In this document: positions 1-10,690 of the stretch, piece by piece | How the letters are laid out: each line of letters starts with the position of its first letter | How positions within the stretch are numbered: position 1 is the stretch's first letter | Source: Euleptes europaea | Taxonomy: Eukaryota; Chordata; Lepidosauria; Squamata; Sphaerodactylidae | Direction: 5' to 3' | Assembly: GCF_029931775.1 (NCBI RefSeq) | Contig: NC_079325.1 | Span: forward strand, 51,754,286 to 51,818,285 | Length of the DNA: 64,000 nucleotides | Position numbers and translations under genes: made by a program | Notes under the pieces: generated by a model | Seen by the model: only the letters and a program-made list of their open reading frames with translations | What the model was told of the DNA's origin: nothing | The model's database searches: none

Positions 1-247
1 CCTGGAGATCTCCTGGCATTACAACGATATCCAGATATCTACAGCGATCAGCCCCATAGAAAAAATAGCTGCTTATTTATATTTTAGATTTAGATTTTAG
101 ATTTAGAGGGTAGACTCTCCCCAAACCTTACCCTCCGCAGGCGCTGCCCCAAAAACCTCATATCGGTGGCGAAGAGGGACCTGGCAACCCCAGAACACTC
201 CAACCCCAAATCTCCAGGAATTTCCCGACCTGGAGTTGGCAACCCTA
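1..247 (+). mobile_element. hAT-type MITE (TAGGGTTGCCA family), cut by window start
   Basis: Ends GAGTTGGCAACCCTA at 247. A short AT-rich expansion lies at 66-105. Copies of this family are about 205 bp with ends TAGGGTTGCCA/TGGCAACCCTA, and several have 8-bp duplications. Confidence 0.55.
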
Positions 248-269
248 GATTACATGCCGATTAACTTAA

Positions 270-465
270 TGCCTAGGGGTCCCTGAAGATTTTGGAGGTG
301 GGGTCTGAGGAGGGCGGGGTTTGGAGAGGGGAGAGACTTCAATGCCATAGAGTCCAATGGCCAAAGCGGCCATTTTCTCCAGGTGAACTGATCTCAGTCG
401 GCTGGAGATAAGTTGTAATAGCGGGAGATCTCCAGCCACCACCTGGAGGTTGGCAATCCTGTTGA
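270..465 (-). mobile_element. hAT-type MITE, same family
   Basis: Body reads GAGGAGGGCGGGGTTTGG to GGTTGGCAATCCTG; left end decayed. Confidence 0.55.
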
Positions 466-1540
466 TGCTCTTGCCTGACTCCCATATGAACTATCTGTTA
501 GGGAGTTACCCAGTGAACTTCACGGCTGAGAAGGAATTCGAATCCAGGTTCTCTGCTTCCAAACCTGTCTAGCCTGCTACAAAAGGGACAAAAGAACCAA
601 TACAAATGAAAGCATGTTAAAGTCTCATTGATTTTAATATTACTGAAGTACATTCTTAGCTCTTCCCATTGGTCACTCCCTTTCTTTTTTTTAAATAAGT
701 TTTTTTTACTTTTTAAGTTACAAATTACAAAAAAAACCCATCAACATAACACACAACATACACTACATGACATTTAACATATTACCAAATGTGCCTTGCT
801 TAATCTTAACTATCTATTATAATGTCGCTCCTTTTCTTGATGGCCATAACTTTAGTCAACTTCGGCTGAGTCATGCTCCAATTTCACAAATAAAGAAACC
901 ACATGGAAACTTCTCTGATATGTACTTTTAAAAAAACCAGAACTGACACCTGGACACAAACGGCAAACATGCCTCTCTCTCTCTCTTCCCCTCCCTCCAT
1001 TTAGCTTCAAATCAACATCATCTGATCCCCCAAACCTAATATGTAAAAAGCTCCCCTCTCTCTAATCACAGGGATTCTATTGACATTGCAACAGAACTTC
1101 CATAATGGTTTACTCTGGGTTTTTAAAGAAACATCAAAGCAACAAGACGCCTTCTCTTGACAGCTCACGCAGAACAAAAAAACGAGCGTGCCGTTGTGCA
1201 TAGCCAAATCTAATCCGCCTAAGGGTGAACGGTTTGTAAATCAAATAATTTTGATTGAGAGTACACGGCTTTTCATTGTTGCAGAAACGCAGGCTGCCTG
1301 CTTGATCCATCAGACTCTGCCAGGCACACACGATAAAGCCCGCTTGCCAAGCCTTTGGTGGAGATGCCGTCGAACTGCGGAACTCATTAGCAGTAGCAAG
1401 GCTGAAGCTGCAATCCTAAGAGCACTTTCCTAGGAGTAGGCCCCACTACGGTAATTGTTTTTTTAAGACACACAAAAACCACTACCCCATATAGAATGAA
1501 AAAGACAAATGTGCATCTGATGAAAGGGGTAATTAGAAGG
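466..1540. other. AK8 region, intronic, no gene seen
   Basis: Apart from the possible L1 tail at 680-930 I see no exon or named repeat. 1130-1430 is CpG-richer than its surroundings, with no convincing frame. Confidence 0.4.
680..930 (-). mobile_element. Possible L1-like 3' end
   Basis: T-tracts at 687-715 followed by AT-rich, gene-free sequence resembling the copy at 30.8 kb. No duplication seen. Confidence 0.25.
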
Positions 1541-1844
1541 AGAGTTGGTGTTTACCGGTATATGCCGACTTTGTATACCACTTAAGGAAGAATCAAAATG
1601 GCTTACAATCACCTTCCCTTCCTCTCCCCTCAACAGACACCCTGTGAGGTAGGTGAGGCTGAGAGAGTGTGACTAGCCCAAGGTCACCCAGCTGGCTTCA
1701 TGTGGAAGAGTGGGGAAACCAACCCAGTTCACAAGATTAGCCTCTGCCGCTCATATGGAAGAGTGGGGAATCAAACCCGGTTTTCCAGATCAGAGTCCAA
1801 TGCTCCAAACCACCGCTCTTAACCACTACACCACACTGGCTCTC
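1541..1844 (-). mobile_element. tRNA-SINE, family A (Sauria/Squam type)
   Basis: Full-length minus copy. The head at the right end has an A box (GGTGTAGTGGTTAAGAGC) and B box (GGGTTTGATTCCC) on minus. The body contains GGTGACCTTGGGCTAGTCAC. The 3' end reads CGGCATATA plus AACTCT. In the AK8 intron region. Confidence 0.72.
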
Positions 1845-2129
1845 AAGTTTAAGGACAACAGGAAATATCAGGTAAGGGCACCAAGAGAATCAGTCATTGA
1901 TACTCCACAGCTCTTAATGTTCCCTTGAATGGGATTGCTTTTCTATAACTGCACACATTTCTATTAGGTTTTCTATGAAAAACAGAAATTTAAAACATCT
2001 TAAAATTAGGGGGGAAAAGACCTAGGAGGTTCTTTGAGCTGATACGCGTAGTAATGAGAGATGGAACCAGTAGTATAAAGGATTCGTAGGGAGACAAATT
2101 TTCAGGCCACAAAAATGAAGGCAACCAAC

Positions 2130-2586
2130 ACTAAGAAAAATTAATTGTATCTCAGTGACTCCTTAAAATGTTTAGAAGCAAAGATGCCTTCTACTGGGCA
2201 GTGGTATGAGAAGGTGTGGAACCTTTTAACTTTAGATAAGATATCTTCACAACTCAAAGTAGCAAATAACTTATCTTACTCTACAAACTTTTTAAATAGA
2301 TGGCTACCGGTATTTTTTCTTGACTATGTGGAGAAGGGGGCATCACAAAGTAAACGATGCCCATGAAACTATTGTATGATTTGCATTTTTTAAGTTCTGG
2401 TAAGTGAATATAACAAATGGTCTGATTTCTGTAAAAAGCACTGATGTATAATATTGGAACATGTATTGGAACCAAGTTTTGAAACCTATCTTGACTGTAC
2501 AAGGATGTTTAACCTACTGCTGTTGTATTTTTATTTTTGCTGTTATTATTATAAACTAAACTTAAAATAAAGAGTTATAAAAAAAA
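2130..2586 (+). mobile_element. L1-like LINE 3' end
   Basis: A weak ORF2 C-terminus (WYEKVWNLLTLDKISSQ, FLNRWLPVFFLDYVEK), an AT-rich 3'UTR, AATAAAGAGTTATA and an A-tract at 2579-2586. 5' truncated. Confidence 0.55.
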
Positions 2587-2870
2587 CCCTGCTTGGAGTT
2601 GCTCTGAAGGTGCAGAATTAGTATGTTTCAGATGTGGGGAGCAGGGGAGAAGCATTTTTCTTTCTGAATCCCAAGCAGCCATTAATAAGGCATCAGGATA
2701 TAAACGAGGATATAAAAGGAACACTTCAAAGCACTTCCCATGCTGTATCTCAGCAAACCTTACAACCCTGTAAGGTAGGGGATTGACTCTGTTTTTATCT
2801 CCAGTTGCCAATGGTGGGCAAGGTAGGCTAGCTGAACCATACCAGAAGCCCCTGTACCTAAGGGGCCCAC

Positions 2871-3075
2871 CAGAGGGTTGCCAAACTCCAGGTAGTAGCT
2901 GGAGATCTCCTGCTGTTACAACTGATCTCCAGCCTATAGAGATCAGTTCACCTGGAGAAAATGGCTGCTTTGGCATTTGGACTCTATGGCATTGAAGTCC
3001 CTCCCCAAACCCCACCCTCCTCAGGCTCCGCCCCCAAAATCTCCAGGTATTTCCCAACCTAGAGCTGGCAATCCC
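2871..3075 (+). mobile_element. hAT-type MITE, same family
   Basis: CAGAGGGTTGCCAAACTCC to GAGCTGGCAATCCCA. No clear duplication. Confidence 0.6.
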
Positions 3076-3231
3076 AGCTCACCACCACTTCCTCCTTGAT
3101 GTATCCCAGCGGCAAATCGCTTTCTTAGGCTCGCTCAACTGAGAGGCAAAGCAAGAAACCACCCAGGGCACACAAAGGTGTTGCACAGAGAGGGAGAATC
3201 ATTGCCAGTGCTTCTAAAGGAGGCCACAGGG

Positions 3232-3666
3232 TAGGGTTACCAACTTTGGGTTGGCAAATTCCTGGATATTTTGGGGGTGGGGCCTGGGGAGGGAGGGGTT
3301 GAGGGGAGTAGGGTTGCCAGCTCCGGGTTGGGAAATGCCTGGAGCTTTTGGGAGTGGAGCCTAGGAAGGGCAGGGTTTGGGGAGGGGAGAGACTTCAATG
3401 GGGTATAATGCCATAGTGTCCACCTTCCAAAGCAGCTATTTTCTCTGGGGGAATTGATTTCTGTCACCTGGAGATCAGCTATAATAGCAGGAGATCCCCA
3501 GCCACCACCTGGAAGGTGGCAATCCTAGAGGGGAGGTACCTCAGTGGGGTGTAAGACCCTAGACTCCACCCTCCAAAGCAATCATTTTCCCCAGGGGAAC
3601 TATAGTCTAGAGATGAGTTGTAATTCCAGGAGATCTCCAGGCCTCACCTGGAGTTTGGCAATGCTA
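3232..3666 (-). mobile_element. Nested pair of hAT-type MITEs
   Basis: An outer copy (3232-3308 plus 3528-3666) is split by an inner copy at 3309-3527. The inner copy is flanked by GAGGGGAG at 3301-3308 and 3528-3535, an 8-bp duplication. So the family was still moving after the outer copy was in place. Confidence 0.65.
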
Positions 3667-3747
3667 CTACATGGGCAGCTAGTGAGCCAACATGAACTCC
3701 ATTGGCTGTCCAGGGCATAAGCAGAGTTGGAGAATGGAGGAAGTAAA

Positions 3748-3953
3748 TAGGGTTGCCAACCTCCAGGTACTAGCTGGAGATCTCCTGCTATTACAACTGA
3801 TCTCTAGGCGATAGAGTTCAGTTCCCCTGGAGAAAATGGCCGCTTTGGCAATTGGACTCTATTGCATTGAAGTCCCTCCCCAAACCCCGCCCTCCTCAGG
3901 CTCCGCCCAAAAAAAACCTCCCACTGGTGGCAAAGAGAGACCTGGCAATCCTA
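3748..3953 (+). mobile_element. hAT-type MITE with 8-bp duplication
   Basis: TAGGGTTGCCAACCTCC to CTGGCAATCCTA, flanked by GAAGTAAA at 3740-3747 and 3954-3961. Lies between AK8 exon 2 and the window start. Confidence 0.75.
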
Positions 3954-4113
3954 GAAGTAAAGGAGGGAAGGATATTATAAATGAAAAAGCAACCCTTTTA
4001 AGGACTGATCATTAAACAAGCTGTTGTTACCCTGCTAAGCAGACAACCCCCACACACAAAGCTTGAGCCTGTTTCCCACTTACATTCCCATTCCTTCCTA
4101 CCACCTCTTCTCC

Positions 4114-4442
4114 AGGGTTGCCAACTTCCTGTTGGGGGCTGGAGATCTCCCAGAATTACAGCTGATCTCCCAACTACACTGACTGCTTGTTTATTTTACT
4201 TATTTAAAATTAATTCCACTTCTGCTGGAGCAAATGGCTGCTTTGGAAGGTGGACTGCATGGCATTATACCCTACCAAGACCCTCCCAGGAGGGCAGGGT
4301 TTGGGAAGGGGCTTAAATTGGGCATAATGCCATGGAGTCCACTTTCCAAAGTGGCCAATTTCTCCAGAGGATCTCTATCGCCTGGAGATTAACTGTAATC
4401 CCAGGAGATCTCCAGCCACACCCTGGAGGTTGGCAAGCCTAT
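4114..4442. mobile_element. hAT-type MITEs, two partial copies
   Basis: 4114-4297 (plus, with an AT-rich insertion near 4187) and 4298-4442 (minus), meeting at the GCAGGGTTTGGGAAGGGG part. 135 bp from AK8 exon 2. Confidence 0.55.
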
Positions 4443-4576
4443 CCTTCATGCTCTCTGCCTGCCTTTCAGATGGTGGCCAGAGTGAGGGAAGGTGGAGAAA
4501 GACAGGCTTTTGGTCAGCAACTCACAGGCTCAAAACTCCCCCCCCCCCAACCACCAGTCCTCTTCCCTTTACTTAC

Positions 4577-4661
4577 CATCATCGTTGTCTAACAGTAACT
4601 GGTCTATCAAGAAGTCCACAGGCTGTTCTGGCCTGTGGATCAGCAAACCTTCCAGCATGGC
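4577..4661 (-). CDS. AK8: AK8 coding exon 2
   Basis: Reads AMLEGLLIHRPEQPVDFL and then IDQLLLDNDD plus one base, with a TTCCTAG acceptor and a GTAAGT donor. The human counterpart reads NMLEQLLIHQPEDPIPFM and ends HRDNDN. The 85-nt length and phase (0 in, 1 out) agree with exon 1 upstream. The exon is unique sequence in an intron that is otherwise mostly repeats. Confidence 0.92.
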
Positions 4662-7600
4662 CTAGGAATAAATAGCAGAACGAAGCTGACTCGCAAGGAA
4701 ACTGAATTAAAAGCACAGCAACCTTTTTTGCGCCATCATCAGTGACAGAAAGGGCGGACGGGAATATCAAGAGAACCATAAAGCCTCCCGTGGAAAATAG
4801 AGAGCCCAGGAGGAGTTGCGGAGCCTTGCTTTAAAGAGAGGTGAAATTCTGCTTGGGAACGTTATTCTGAAAAAAGGTAAGAAATGCATGAACGTCTCCA
4901 GATTTGATTCTATTGTGCCTCATTAATGTGTGAGAGGTGATGCTCAAGGAGCAAAGGGGAGGATGCTCCAGTCCTGCTCCAACGCTGATCCTGCTATTAT
5001 TCTGTTCAGTTCTGCAAAGCAAAGAATGGCTGGATGAGCTGGTAGACAATTCCATGCTCCAGCCTCATAAGAACATAAGAAAGTCCATGCCAGATCAGAT
5101 CAAGGTCCATGAAGTCCAGCAGTCTGTTCACACAGCGGCCAACCAGGTGCCCCTAGGAAGCCCACAAGCAAGACGACTGCCGCAGCACTGTCCTGACTGT
5201 GTTCCACAGCACCTAACATAATAGGCATGCTCCTCTGATCCTGAAGAGAATAGGTATGCATCGTGACTAGTACCCATTTTGACTATTAGCCTCCAGAAGT
5301 CTTGAGTGTTGGTCCAAGAGTTGCTCCAAGGGGTGGATCTAGGGTTGCCGGCTCCGGCTTGGGAAATAGCTGGAAATTTTTGGGGTGGAGCCTGAGGAGG
5401 GCAGGGTTTGGGGAAGAGAAGGACTTCAATGCCATAGAGTCCAATTGCCAAAGTGGCCATTTTCTCCAGGTGAACTGATCAGAATCGCCTGGAGATCAGC
5501 TGCAATAGCAGGAGATCTCCATCTAATATGTGGAAGTTGACAATTCTAGGTAGATCTGGATCGGGACCAGGGTGCTGGGGCACAGGGGTTTTAATTCTTC
5601 TCAAGTAGCTGTTAGCCCCAGTATAGCCACTCAAGTTGGGGGGGGGGAGGAGATTCTCTCCAGAAAATGGCAAAGAGAGAGAATTTGCTCACTTTGCCCT
5701 ACTCAGGTCTCCAGTTCCCCACCCCTCCTCCTCCTGCATCTTCTCAAAAGAAATTTAATGTGTCTGGAGATACCTTATACAGTGTGGAACTTATGGGGAA
5801 CCATGCATTTGGACAGCATTCTAGAATATATGCCCACCTCCAAGAGGGAATGTCACAGTAGCAATGATTTCATCCCCGGTCCAAGGAGACACCTGTTAGC
5901 TATGTCATCCTTTGCTTGCAGTTTTAGTTTTTAACTGATGTAATTGGGGAAAGTTTTTGGGAAAGTTTGAAAAGGTTATTTTGATGCGATAGTTTCTGGT
6001 CTTCTATCTAGCTATTTCAGATATGTATTGATCATGTGATAAAGTGAACAATGTGTTTATGCTGACTTGCTTATTATGATAGCCAACCACGTACTTAGCA
6101 ATAGTCACATGATTGTGATAAGTGACTTCAGAGACTGATCAGATAGATAGGTTTTCTCTATAACTATGCATGAGTCTAAGGACCAAATCAGATTTCCTTG
6201 GACTGAAGCTCAGAGATTGAAGGACCCTTGCTTGGTAATATATTAGGATCCTTCTGGCTTAATTGATATTCCTTAAGAGCAATGAATAAGAGACTGAATT
6301 CTGATTTATTGTAACAGACAACTAGTTTTAATATGCATTAAAATAATGTTAGGAGAATTGATTATACTTGCCTGTTTAATTACATTCTGTATAAGTTCAA
6401 TAATATTAGTACCATATTTTATACTGTCTTGTTTATTAAAAAGAACCTTTCCTTTTATTAATAAAAGTTAGAAAGATTCAAACAGGTGTCAATTCATTTG
6501 CTGGTTACCTGAATAGAAAACCAAGGACCTATGTCCTGAGAAAAATATTGTATTATCAAAAAGGTTGGATGAGGTGTAAGTCTTTTCTAATTTGATAAAA
6601 CAGGGAGAATTGTGATACTGTGAATAGCAGCCAAGAGCAAAACCTTGAGTTATTTTCAGTTCACAGCTCTCTGAAGTTGCGAGCAAAAACCTTGATCGCT
6701 ACAGGAGGGCATCTTGGCCATCTTCTGGGCGTGGAGTAGGGGTCACTGGGGTGTGGGGGGGGGAGGCACTTGTGAATTTCCTGCATTGTGCAGGGGGTTG
6801 GACTAGATGACCCTGGTGGTCCCTTCCAACTCTATGATTCTAAGATGTAGGAAGAAACTGGTTTCCCAAGCATGAAGGCAGGGAGCCCACGCAAAGAGCA
6901 CCAGTACAGGAGTTGTTCTTGCATTTTAAGAGACTAGTTTTTTTTGGGGGGGGGGAGGGACTAGCATTGCATGCCTGCTGCTGAGCCCCTGCATTGCTTC
7001 CTTAATATGTATACTGGAAAAGAAACAGGTTGACTGTAACAAGTAATGGCCTTGTGAAACATTAAAGACTAACAGATTTTATTCTAGCATAAACTGTGAG
7101 CTCTTAGCTCAAGAAACCCTTTGCTAGAATAGAAACGTGTTTGTCTTTCAGTTCTGTTTTTTTAGGTTTCTGGTTGGTTCCGGACTTCTACAATCCTAAT
7201 CCCATTTCATTCTTTATTGACTGTCCCATCCTACTGATTTTATTAACTTACTTTTTTTATGTTTAACTCTTGTAACGGCCTTTGGCCATATGCAATAAAC
7301 TAATTCTGAAACCAAACCTCACTCTGTGTAATCTGCCTTGAGTCCCATTGAGAAAGGTAGACTAAAATTAACGTAAGTAAATAAATAAAATAAAATAAAA
7401 TAAGGTACCACTAGACTCCTGCTTGTTTTTACTGCAACAGGCTAATCCATTGATTAAAAAAAAACAACACCATAAATCCACAGCACCTTCTTTTCCAAAG
7501 GAAGCAGCCCCTGTAAAGGCTACTTTTCCATTACCTAGAGAAGGGGAACAACTCTCTCCCTCAGTTTTCCATCAGAAAAATGGAAACAATGATCACACAT

Positions 7601-10503
7601 GAACACACATTAAACTGCCTTATACTGAATCAGACCCTTGGTCCATCAAAGTCAGTACTATCTACTCAGACCGGCAGCGGCTCTCCAGGGTCTCAAGCGG
7701 AGGTCTTTCACATCACCTATTTGCCTAGTCCCTTTAACTGGAGATGCCGGGGATTGAACCTGGGACTTTCTGCATGCCAAGCAGATGCTCTGCCACTGAG
7801 CCACGCCCCCCCCCCCCAAGGATCACCATGTTGCTGTGGGGAAATAAAATACAAATTTGAGATTATTTTGTAGATGAGAAGAGCTATAGATGTGATTTTT
7901 ATACGTATGTTAGTTCTCTGGCCAGTATTTGAATAAGAGACATCAATATCGGTCAAGACTTACTGATACTGAGATGCAAAATGAGACAGCTCTCCTTCCA
8001 AATTCATACAGGATATTAAAGTCATGGCTGGGAATCTCTACATTCCATATTTAGCAAGTATCACCTTTTCCAAGTATTGATGGGCCTTTTCTAGAGCCCG
8101 ATTTAATGCTTTCCCTTTGGCCCTGCTCAGTGGAAGATTTCAACGCTGGACCATGGAGGCACGGTTATGCCCCTGCAACACTAATGAGATCGAGTCAATC
8201 GAACATACATTTCTGAATTGTGAATTTTACAGGGATATTAGGAATTGCCTAATTCTACCTTTGCTGGCCAGGTTTCATGAGTACTTTAGTCCTTTTAGAT
8301 ATGCTAGCACTTCAATGGCGTATTTTCTGCTCAGAGATAAGAACACCACTGTATCATACACAGTGGCAAAGTTCTGTTACATTGCCATCAGAATACGGAG
8401 ATCGTTGTTGGCACGAGAGACAGCCCGATAAATGTGGGGGTAATTGTATCGTATTCCTGCAATTGTTATGCTGGTCATTGACTGTATTCAATAAATTATG
8501 ATGAGATGTCAAGCCAGGCCTTCTGTTCATTGTAGTCAGGAGGCAGCCCTGTACCACCACCACCACCCTCCCCTTACAAAGAGACCAGCAGCCTAGCGCA
8601 CAGCTCTTAGAACCTATTATCCATCAGAGCTTCTGCTTCTCATCCAGTTGTTCCAGAAGTTGAAGGGTTTGCCTGCAACCACCAGAGGCCACTGTGGGCC
8701 TTGCCAAATTTGCATTTAAGGCTTTGTAGTCACCTGCCAGTTCTCCTGGCTCAAAACTAGCTGCTCAGAGAAGAAAGAGCAGGAAGGGATAAACAACTAG
8801 TGGAATTATTTCCTCATGTTTAAAATTACTTGTTTTCTGGTCTTCTGTCACCCCCTCAACTGAAGGATGCTCAGTTTCCAAACGAGATGAAGATTTGAGT
8901 TTGAAATCAAAAACTCGTGTTTTTAGTATGAGAAAAACAACCTCCAGATTTACACTGAAACCAAGACTACCAGTTGTCTCCCCACTGACCTCGCTTGCAC
9001 CGTTAAAAGGTTTGAAACAGCCCAAAGTGGGGGATACTGCTCCCTCCCCCGCACCCCATAGCTGAGCACATGTTCATTCTGGTAACACAGCTGGACAGAA
9101 CAGCCAGTCTGCATAAAACAAACAGTCCAAGTAGAAAATACTGGGCTAAAAGCACCAAAGGCTTTATCTATAGGTTCTCGTAGGTTATCCGGGCTGTGTA
9201 ACCGTGGTCTTGGTATTTTCTTTCCTGACCTTTCGCCAGCAGCTGTGGCCGGCATCTTCAGAGGAGTAACACTGAAGGACAGTGTCTCTCAGTGTCAAGT
9301 GGGTAGGAAGAGTAATATATAGTCAGAAAGGGGTTGGGTTTGAGCTGAATCGTTGTCCTACAAAAAGTAACAAAGATAATGTGCTAACCATTGTCCTGTA
9401 AGTATCAAGATAATGTGCTAATGAGGGTATGGTATGTTAATATGGAACCATTGTATCCTGAAGTGATCTGTTAATGTGTGAAATCCGATGCTAATCTGCA
9501 TGGCTATTGTTGACTGTATCACTTCAGGATACAATGGTTCCATATTAACATACCACACCCTCATTAGCACATTATCTTGATACTTACAGGACAATGGTTA
9601 GCACATTACCTTTGTTACTTTTTGCAGGACAATGATTCAGCTCAAACCCAACCCCTTTCTGACTATATATTACTCTTCCTACACACTTGACACTGAGAGA
9701 CACTGTCCTTCAGTGTTACTCCTCTGAAGATGCCGGCCACAGCTGCTGGCGAAACGTCAGGAAAGAAAATACCAAGACCACGGTCACACAGCCCGGATAA
9801 CCTACGAGAACCAATGAACTCTGACCGTGAAAGCCTTCGACAATATTACGAGCTTTATCTATAGTTTTATGTATATAAAAGTCTGTTAACCGCTGCTGCT
9901 ACCGCTCGGGGAGGGGGGCACAGAATCACCAGCTGCAAATACTTCAGCCTTTTGAAAAGGAGGTTCTGGTTTACAGCCCTATTAGTGACCTGGCAACCCT
10001 ACTGGCAACCCTAGGTGCCATGGTGGCTACTCTTGTTTTCCTTGAATGCCATCTTGTTTTTAGTGTTCATGTTTTAAATTTCTCTGTTTTATTGTTTTTA
10101 TGTGGTTTGACTGGGAACCAGGGCGGGTTGTAAGTTTGAAAAATAAATAAATAAAATAAAATATCCCCGGTATTTTCTACTCTAAACTGCAGCATCGACC
10201 CATAATTGACTGACTCCTAGGAACCGTCGCCTTCCCCAAGAGCATGCTGGGGACTGTAGTCTTCCAGTGCCACACGCACCGCGCTGGCTTCTGGGAGTTA
10301 TTTCACACAGAGCCACCCTCCACTCCCCGCTCCAACAAGTTCTTCCATAAGTTCTACCGTGCGGAGCCGCTTTATTTTCCCGGGGCTGGCTGGACCTCCT
10401 GTGCCCGGCTTCTCCTCACCTGCATAATTTGGAAAAGGCGTTTATTTTCCGCGTACAGCCCCATCTGGGTAGGGATACAGAGAGGCCTCCTGGTGGCGTC
10501 CAT
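4577..10503 (-). CDS. AK8: AK8, 5' part of gene (coding exons 1-2)
   Basis: Adenylate kinase 8 is a nucleoside mono-/diphosphate kinase with two adenylate-kinase domains, found in motile cilia and sperm flagella. Only the N-terminus lies here: 28 residues from exon 1 and 28 plus one base from exon 2. They line up with the first 56 residues I recall for human AK8 (starting MDAT, with LLIH and DND in exon 2). Both exons have GT donors, exon 2 has an AG acceptor, and the phases fit. The 5.8-kb intron between them is full of repeats. The kinase domains (P-loop GPPASGKTT in human, exon 3) are not visible before base 4577, so the rest of the gene should lie beyond the window start. Confidence 0.88.
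5064..5335 (-). mobile_element. CR1 LINE 3'UTR fragment
   Basis: Minus-strand 3' end beginning (on plus) ATAAGAACATAAGAAAGTCC; the same family as at 24.1 kb. In AK8 intron 1. Confidence 0.65.
5340..5548 (-). mobile_element. hAT-type MITE
   Basis: Flanked by GGTGGATC (5332-5339) and GGTAGATC (5549-5556), a 7/8 duplication. Adjacent to the CR1 fragment. Confidence 0.65.
5557..6696. other. AK8 intron 1, unique AT-rich DNA
   Basis: No exon or named repeat recognised. Mostly AT-rich, with a C/T-rich stretch near 5700-5750. Confidence 0.4.
6697..6845 (+). mobile_element. CR1 3'UTR fragment, third subfamily
   Basis: GGGCATCTTGGCCATCTTCT to GACTAGATGACCCTGG and CTATGATTCTAAG; matches the 3' part of the copy at 40.7-41.1 kb. 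Confidence 0.6.
7045..7445. mobile_element. Old Penelope-like and LINE 3'-end relics
   Basis: Minus-strand relic around 7053-7130 (AAAGACTAACAGATTTTATT) and a plus-strand piece at 7402-7445 (AAGGTACCACTAGACTCC) resemble an older member of the hammerhead family. Between them, 7190-7310 looks like a non-LTR LINE 3' end (TGTAACGGCCTTTGGCC, AATAAA), and 7321-7399 is a SINE/LINE tail with an A-rich repeat. Confidence 0.4.
7596..7808 (-). mobile_element. tRNA-SINE, family C
   Basis: Minus copy. Head (right end) has TGGCTCAGTGGCAGAGCATC and GGTTCAATCCCCGG; body ends on plus at GAACACACATTAAACTGCC. A third tRNA-derived family. Confidence 0.62.
8030..8505 (+). mobile_element. Non-LTR retrotransposon ORF2 3' end
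   Basis: 104-codon frame with a cysteine/histidine motif (CPCNTNEIESIEHTFLNCEF) of the kind found at the C-terminus of non-LTR ORF2 proteins, then a tail ending TTCAATAAATTATGATGAGA. The clade is not certain. Confidence 0.45.
8506..9160. other. AK8 intron 1, unique DNA
   Basis: No gene or repeat recognised between the LINE end and the Penelope-like insertion. Confidence 0.4.
9173..9851. mobile_element. Penelope-like insertion with 295-bp inverted arms
   Basis: Arms 9173-9467 and 9518-9812 are inverted copies of 295 bp with 7 mismatches around a 50-bp loop; a 39-bp tail follows on the right. The whole is flanked by a 13-bp direct repeat, GCTTTATCTATAG, at 9161-9173 and 9852-9864 (the last base is shared with the left arm), so it inserted as one unit. 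Each arm carries a hammerhead-like core. Assignment to Penelope-like elements rests on this core and the inverted structure, not on a coding region. Confidence 0.7.
9720..9770 (+). ncRNA. Hammerhead-ribozyme-like motif, family 1
   Basis: Core CTGAAGA at 9724-9730, stem II GCCGGC/GCTGGC (9732-9737 with 9745-9750), GAAA at 9751-9754, then CGTC with C at 9758 in the cleavage position. Stem I can form by TCCT (9720-9723) with AGGA (9759-9762). Stem III would be only the palindrome ACGT, so pairing would have to occur between two molecules. One extra U lies between the core and stem II. The mirrored copy in the left arm (around 9231-9261, minus strand) has AGGT in place of ACGT. Confidence 0.55.
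10014..10165 (+). mobile_element. L2-like LINE 3' tail
   Basis: GCCATCTTGTTTTTAGTG to GACTGGGAACCAGGGCGGG and a TAAA-type tail; the same end as the copy at 58.2 kb. Confidence 0.5.
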
Positions 10504-10690
10504 GGCGCCCTTAGCAACCGCTCGTCGGCAAGGATGACGTCACCAATAGGCGACAAAATACCTCCGCGTCCGCCTTGGCCGCGCCCCTTTATCCGGGCAG
10601 TTGTCGCCACTGACAGACGCCGAAGCTTTGCACACGTCATTAGGTAGCGACAGATCTTTCGCCCCCGCCGAAGACGCTTGCGGGGTTGTT
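10200..10690 (-). promoter_or_regulatory. AK8: AK8 CpG-rich promoter
   Basis: CpG- and GC-rich stretch spanning AK8 exon 1 and its upstream side. A full CRE palindrome TGACGTCA lies at 10535-10542, immediately followed on the plus strand by CCAAT at 10543-10547. Both are about 30-45 bases upstream of the AK8 start codon. An RFX-like half site (TTAGCAACC) lies at 10511-10519. AK8 belongs to the ciliary gene set known to be driven by RFX/FOXJ1. The transcription start cannot be placed exactly. Confidence 0.65.
10420..10503 (-). CDS. AK8: AK8 coding exon 1
   Basis: The ATG at 10503-10501 opens 28 codons starting MDATRRPLCIP and ending NKRLFQIMQ, followed directly by a GTGAGG donor. The human protein starts MDATIAPHRIP and reaches ELMQ at the same length. 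The exon sits inside a CpG-rich stretch, as expected for a first exon. It ends in phase 0, which matches the in-frame start of exon 2. Confidence 0.92.

Noticed and set aside
1134-1433. Overlapping frames with some CpGs near 1.1-1.4 kb
   Set aside because: No family recognised, no splice context, and both strands are open for a similar length.
2575-3057. 160-codon open frame on the minus strand
   Set aside because: It runs through a hAT-type MITE and flanking DNA and resembles no protein; similar frames recur in other copies of the repeat.
1-4576. AK8 exon 3 with the P-loop
   Set aside because: No GKT-type motif with splice sites was found on the minus strand; the exon presumably lies before the window.
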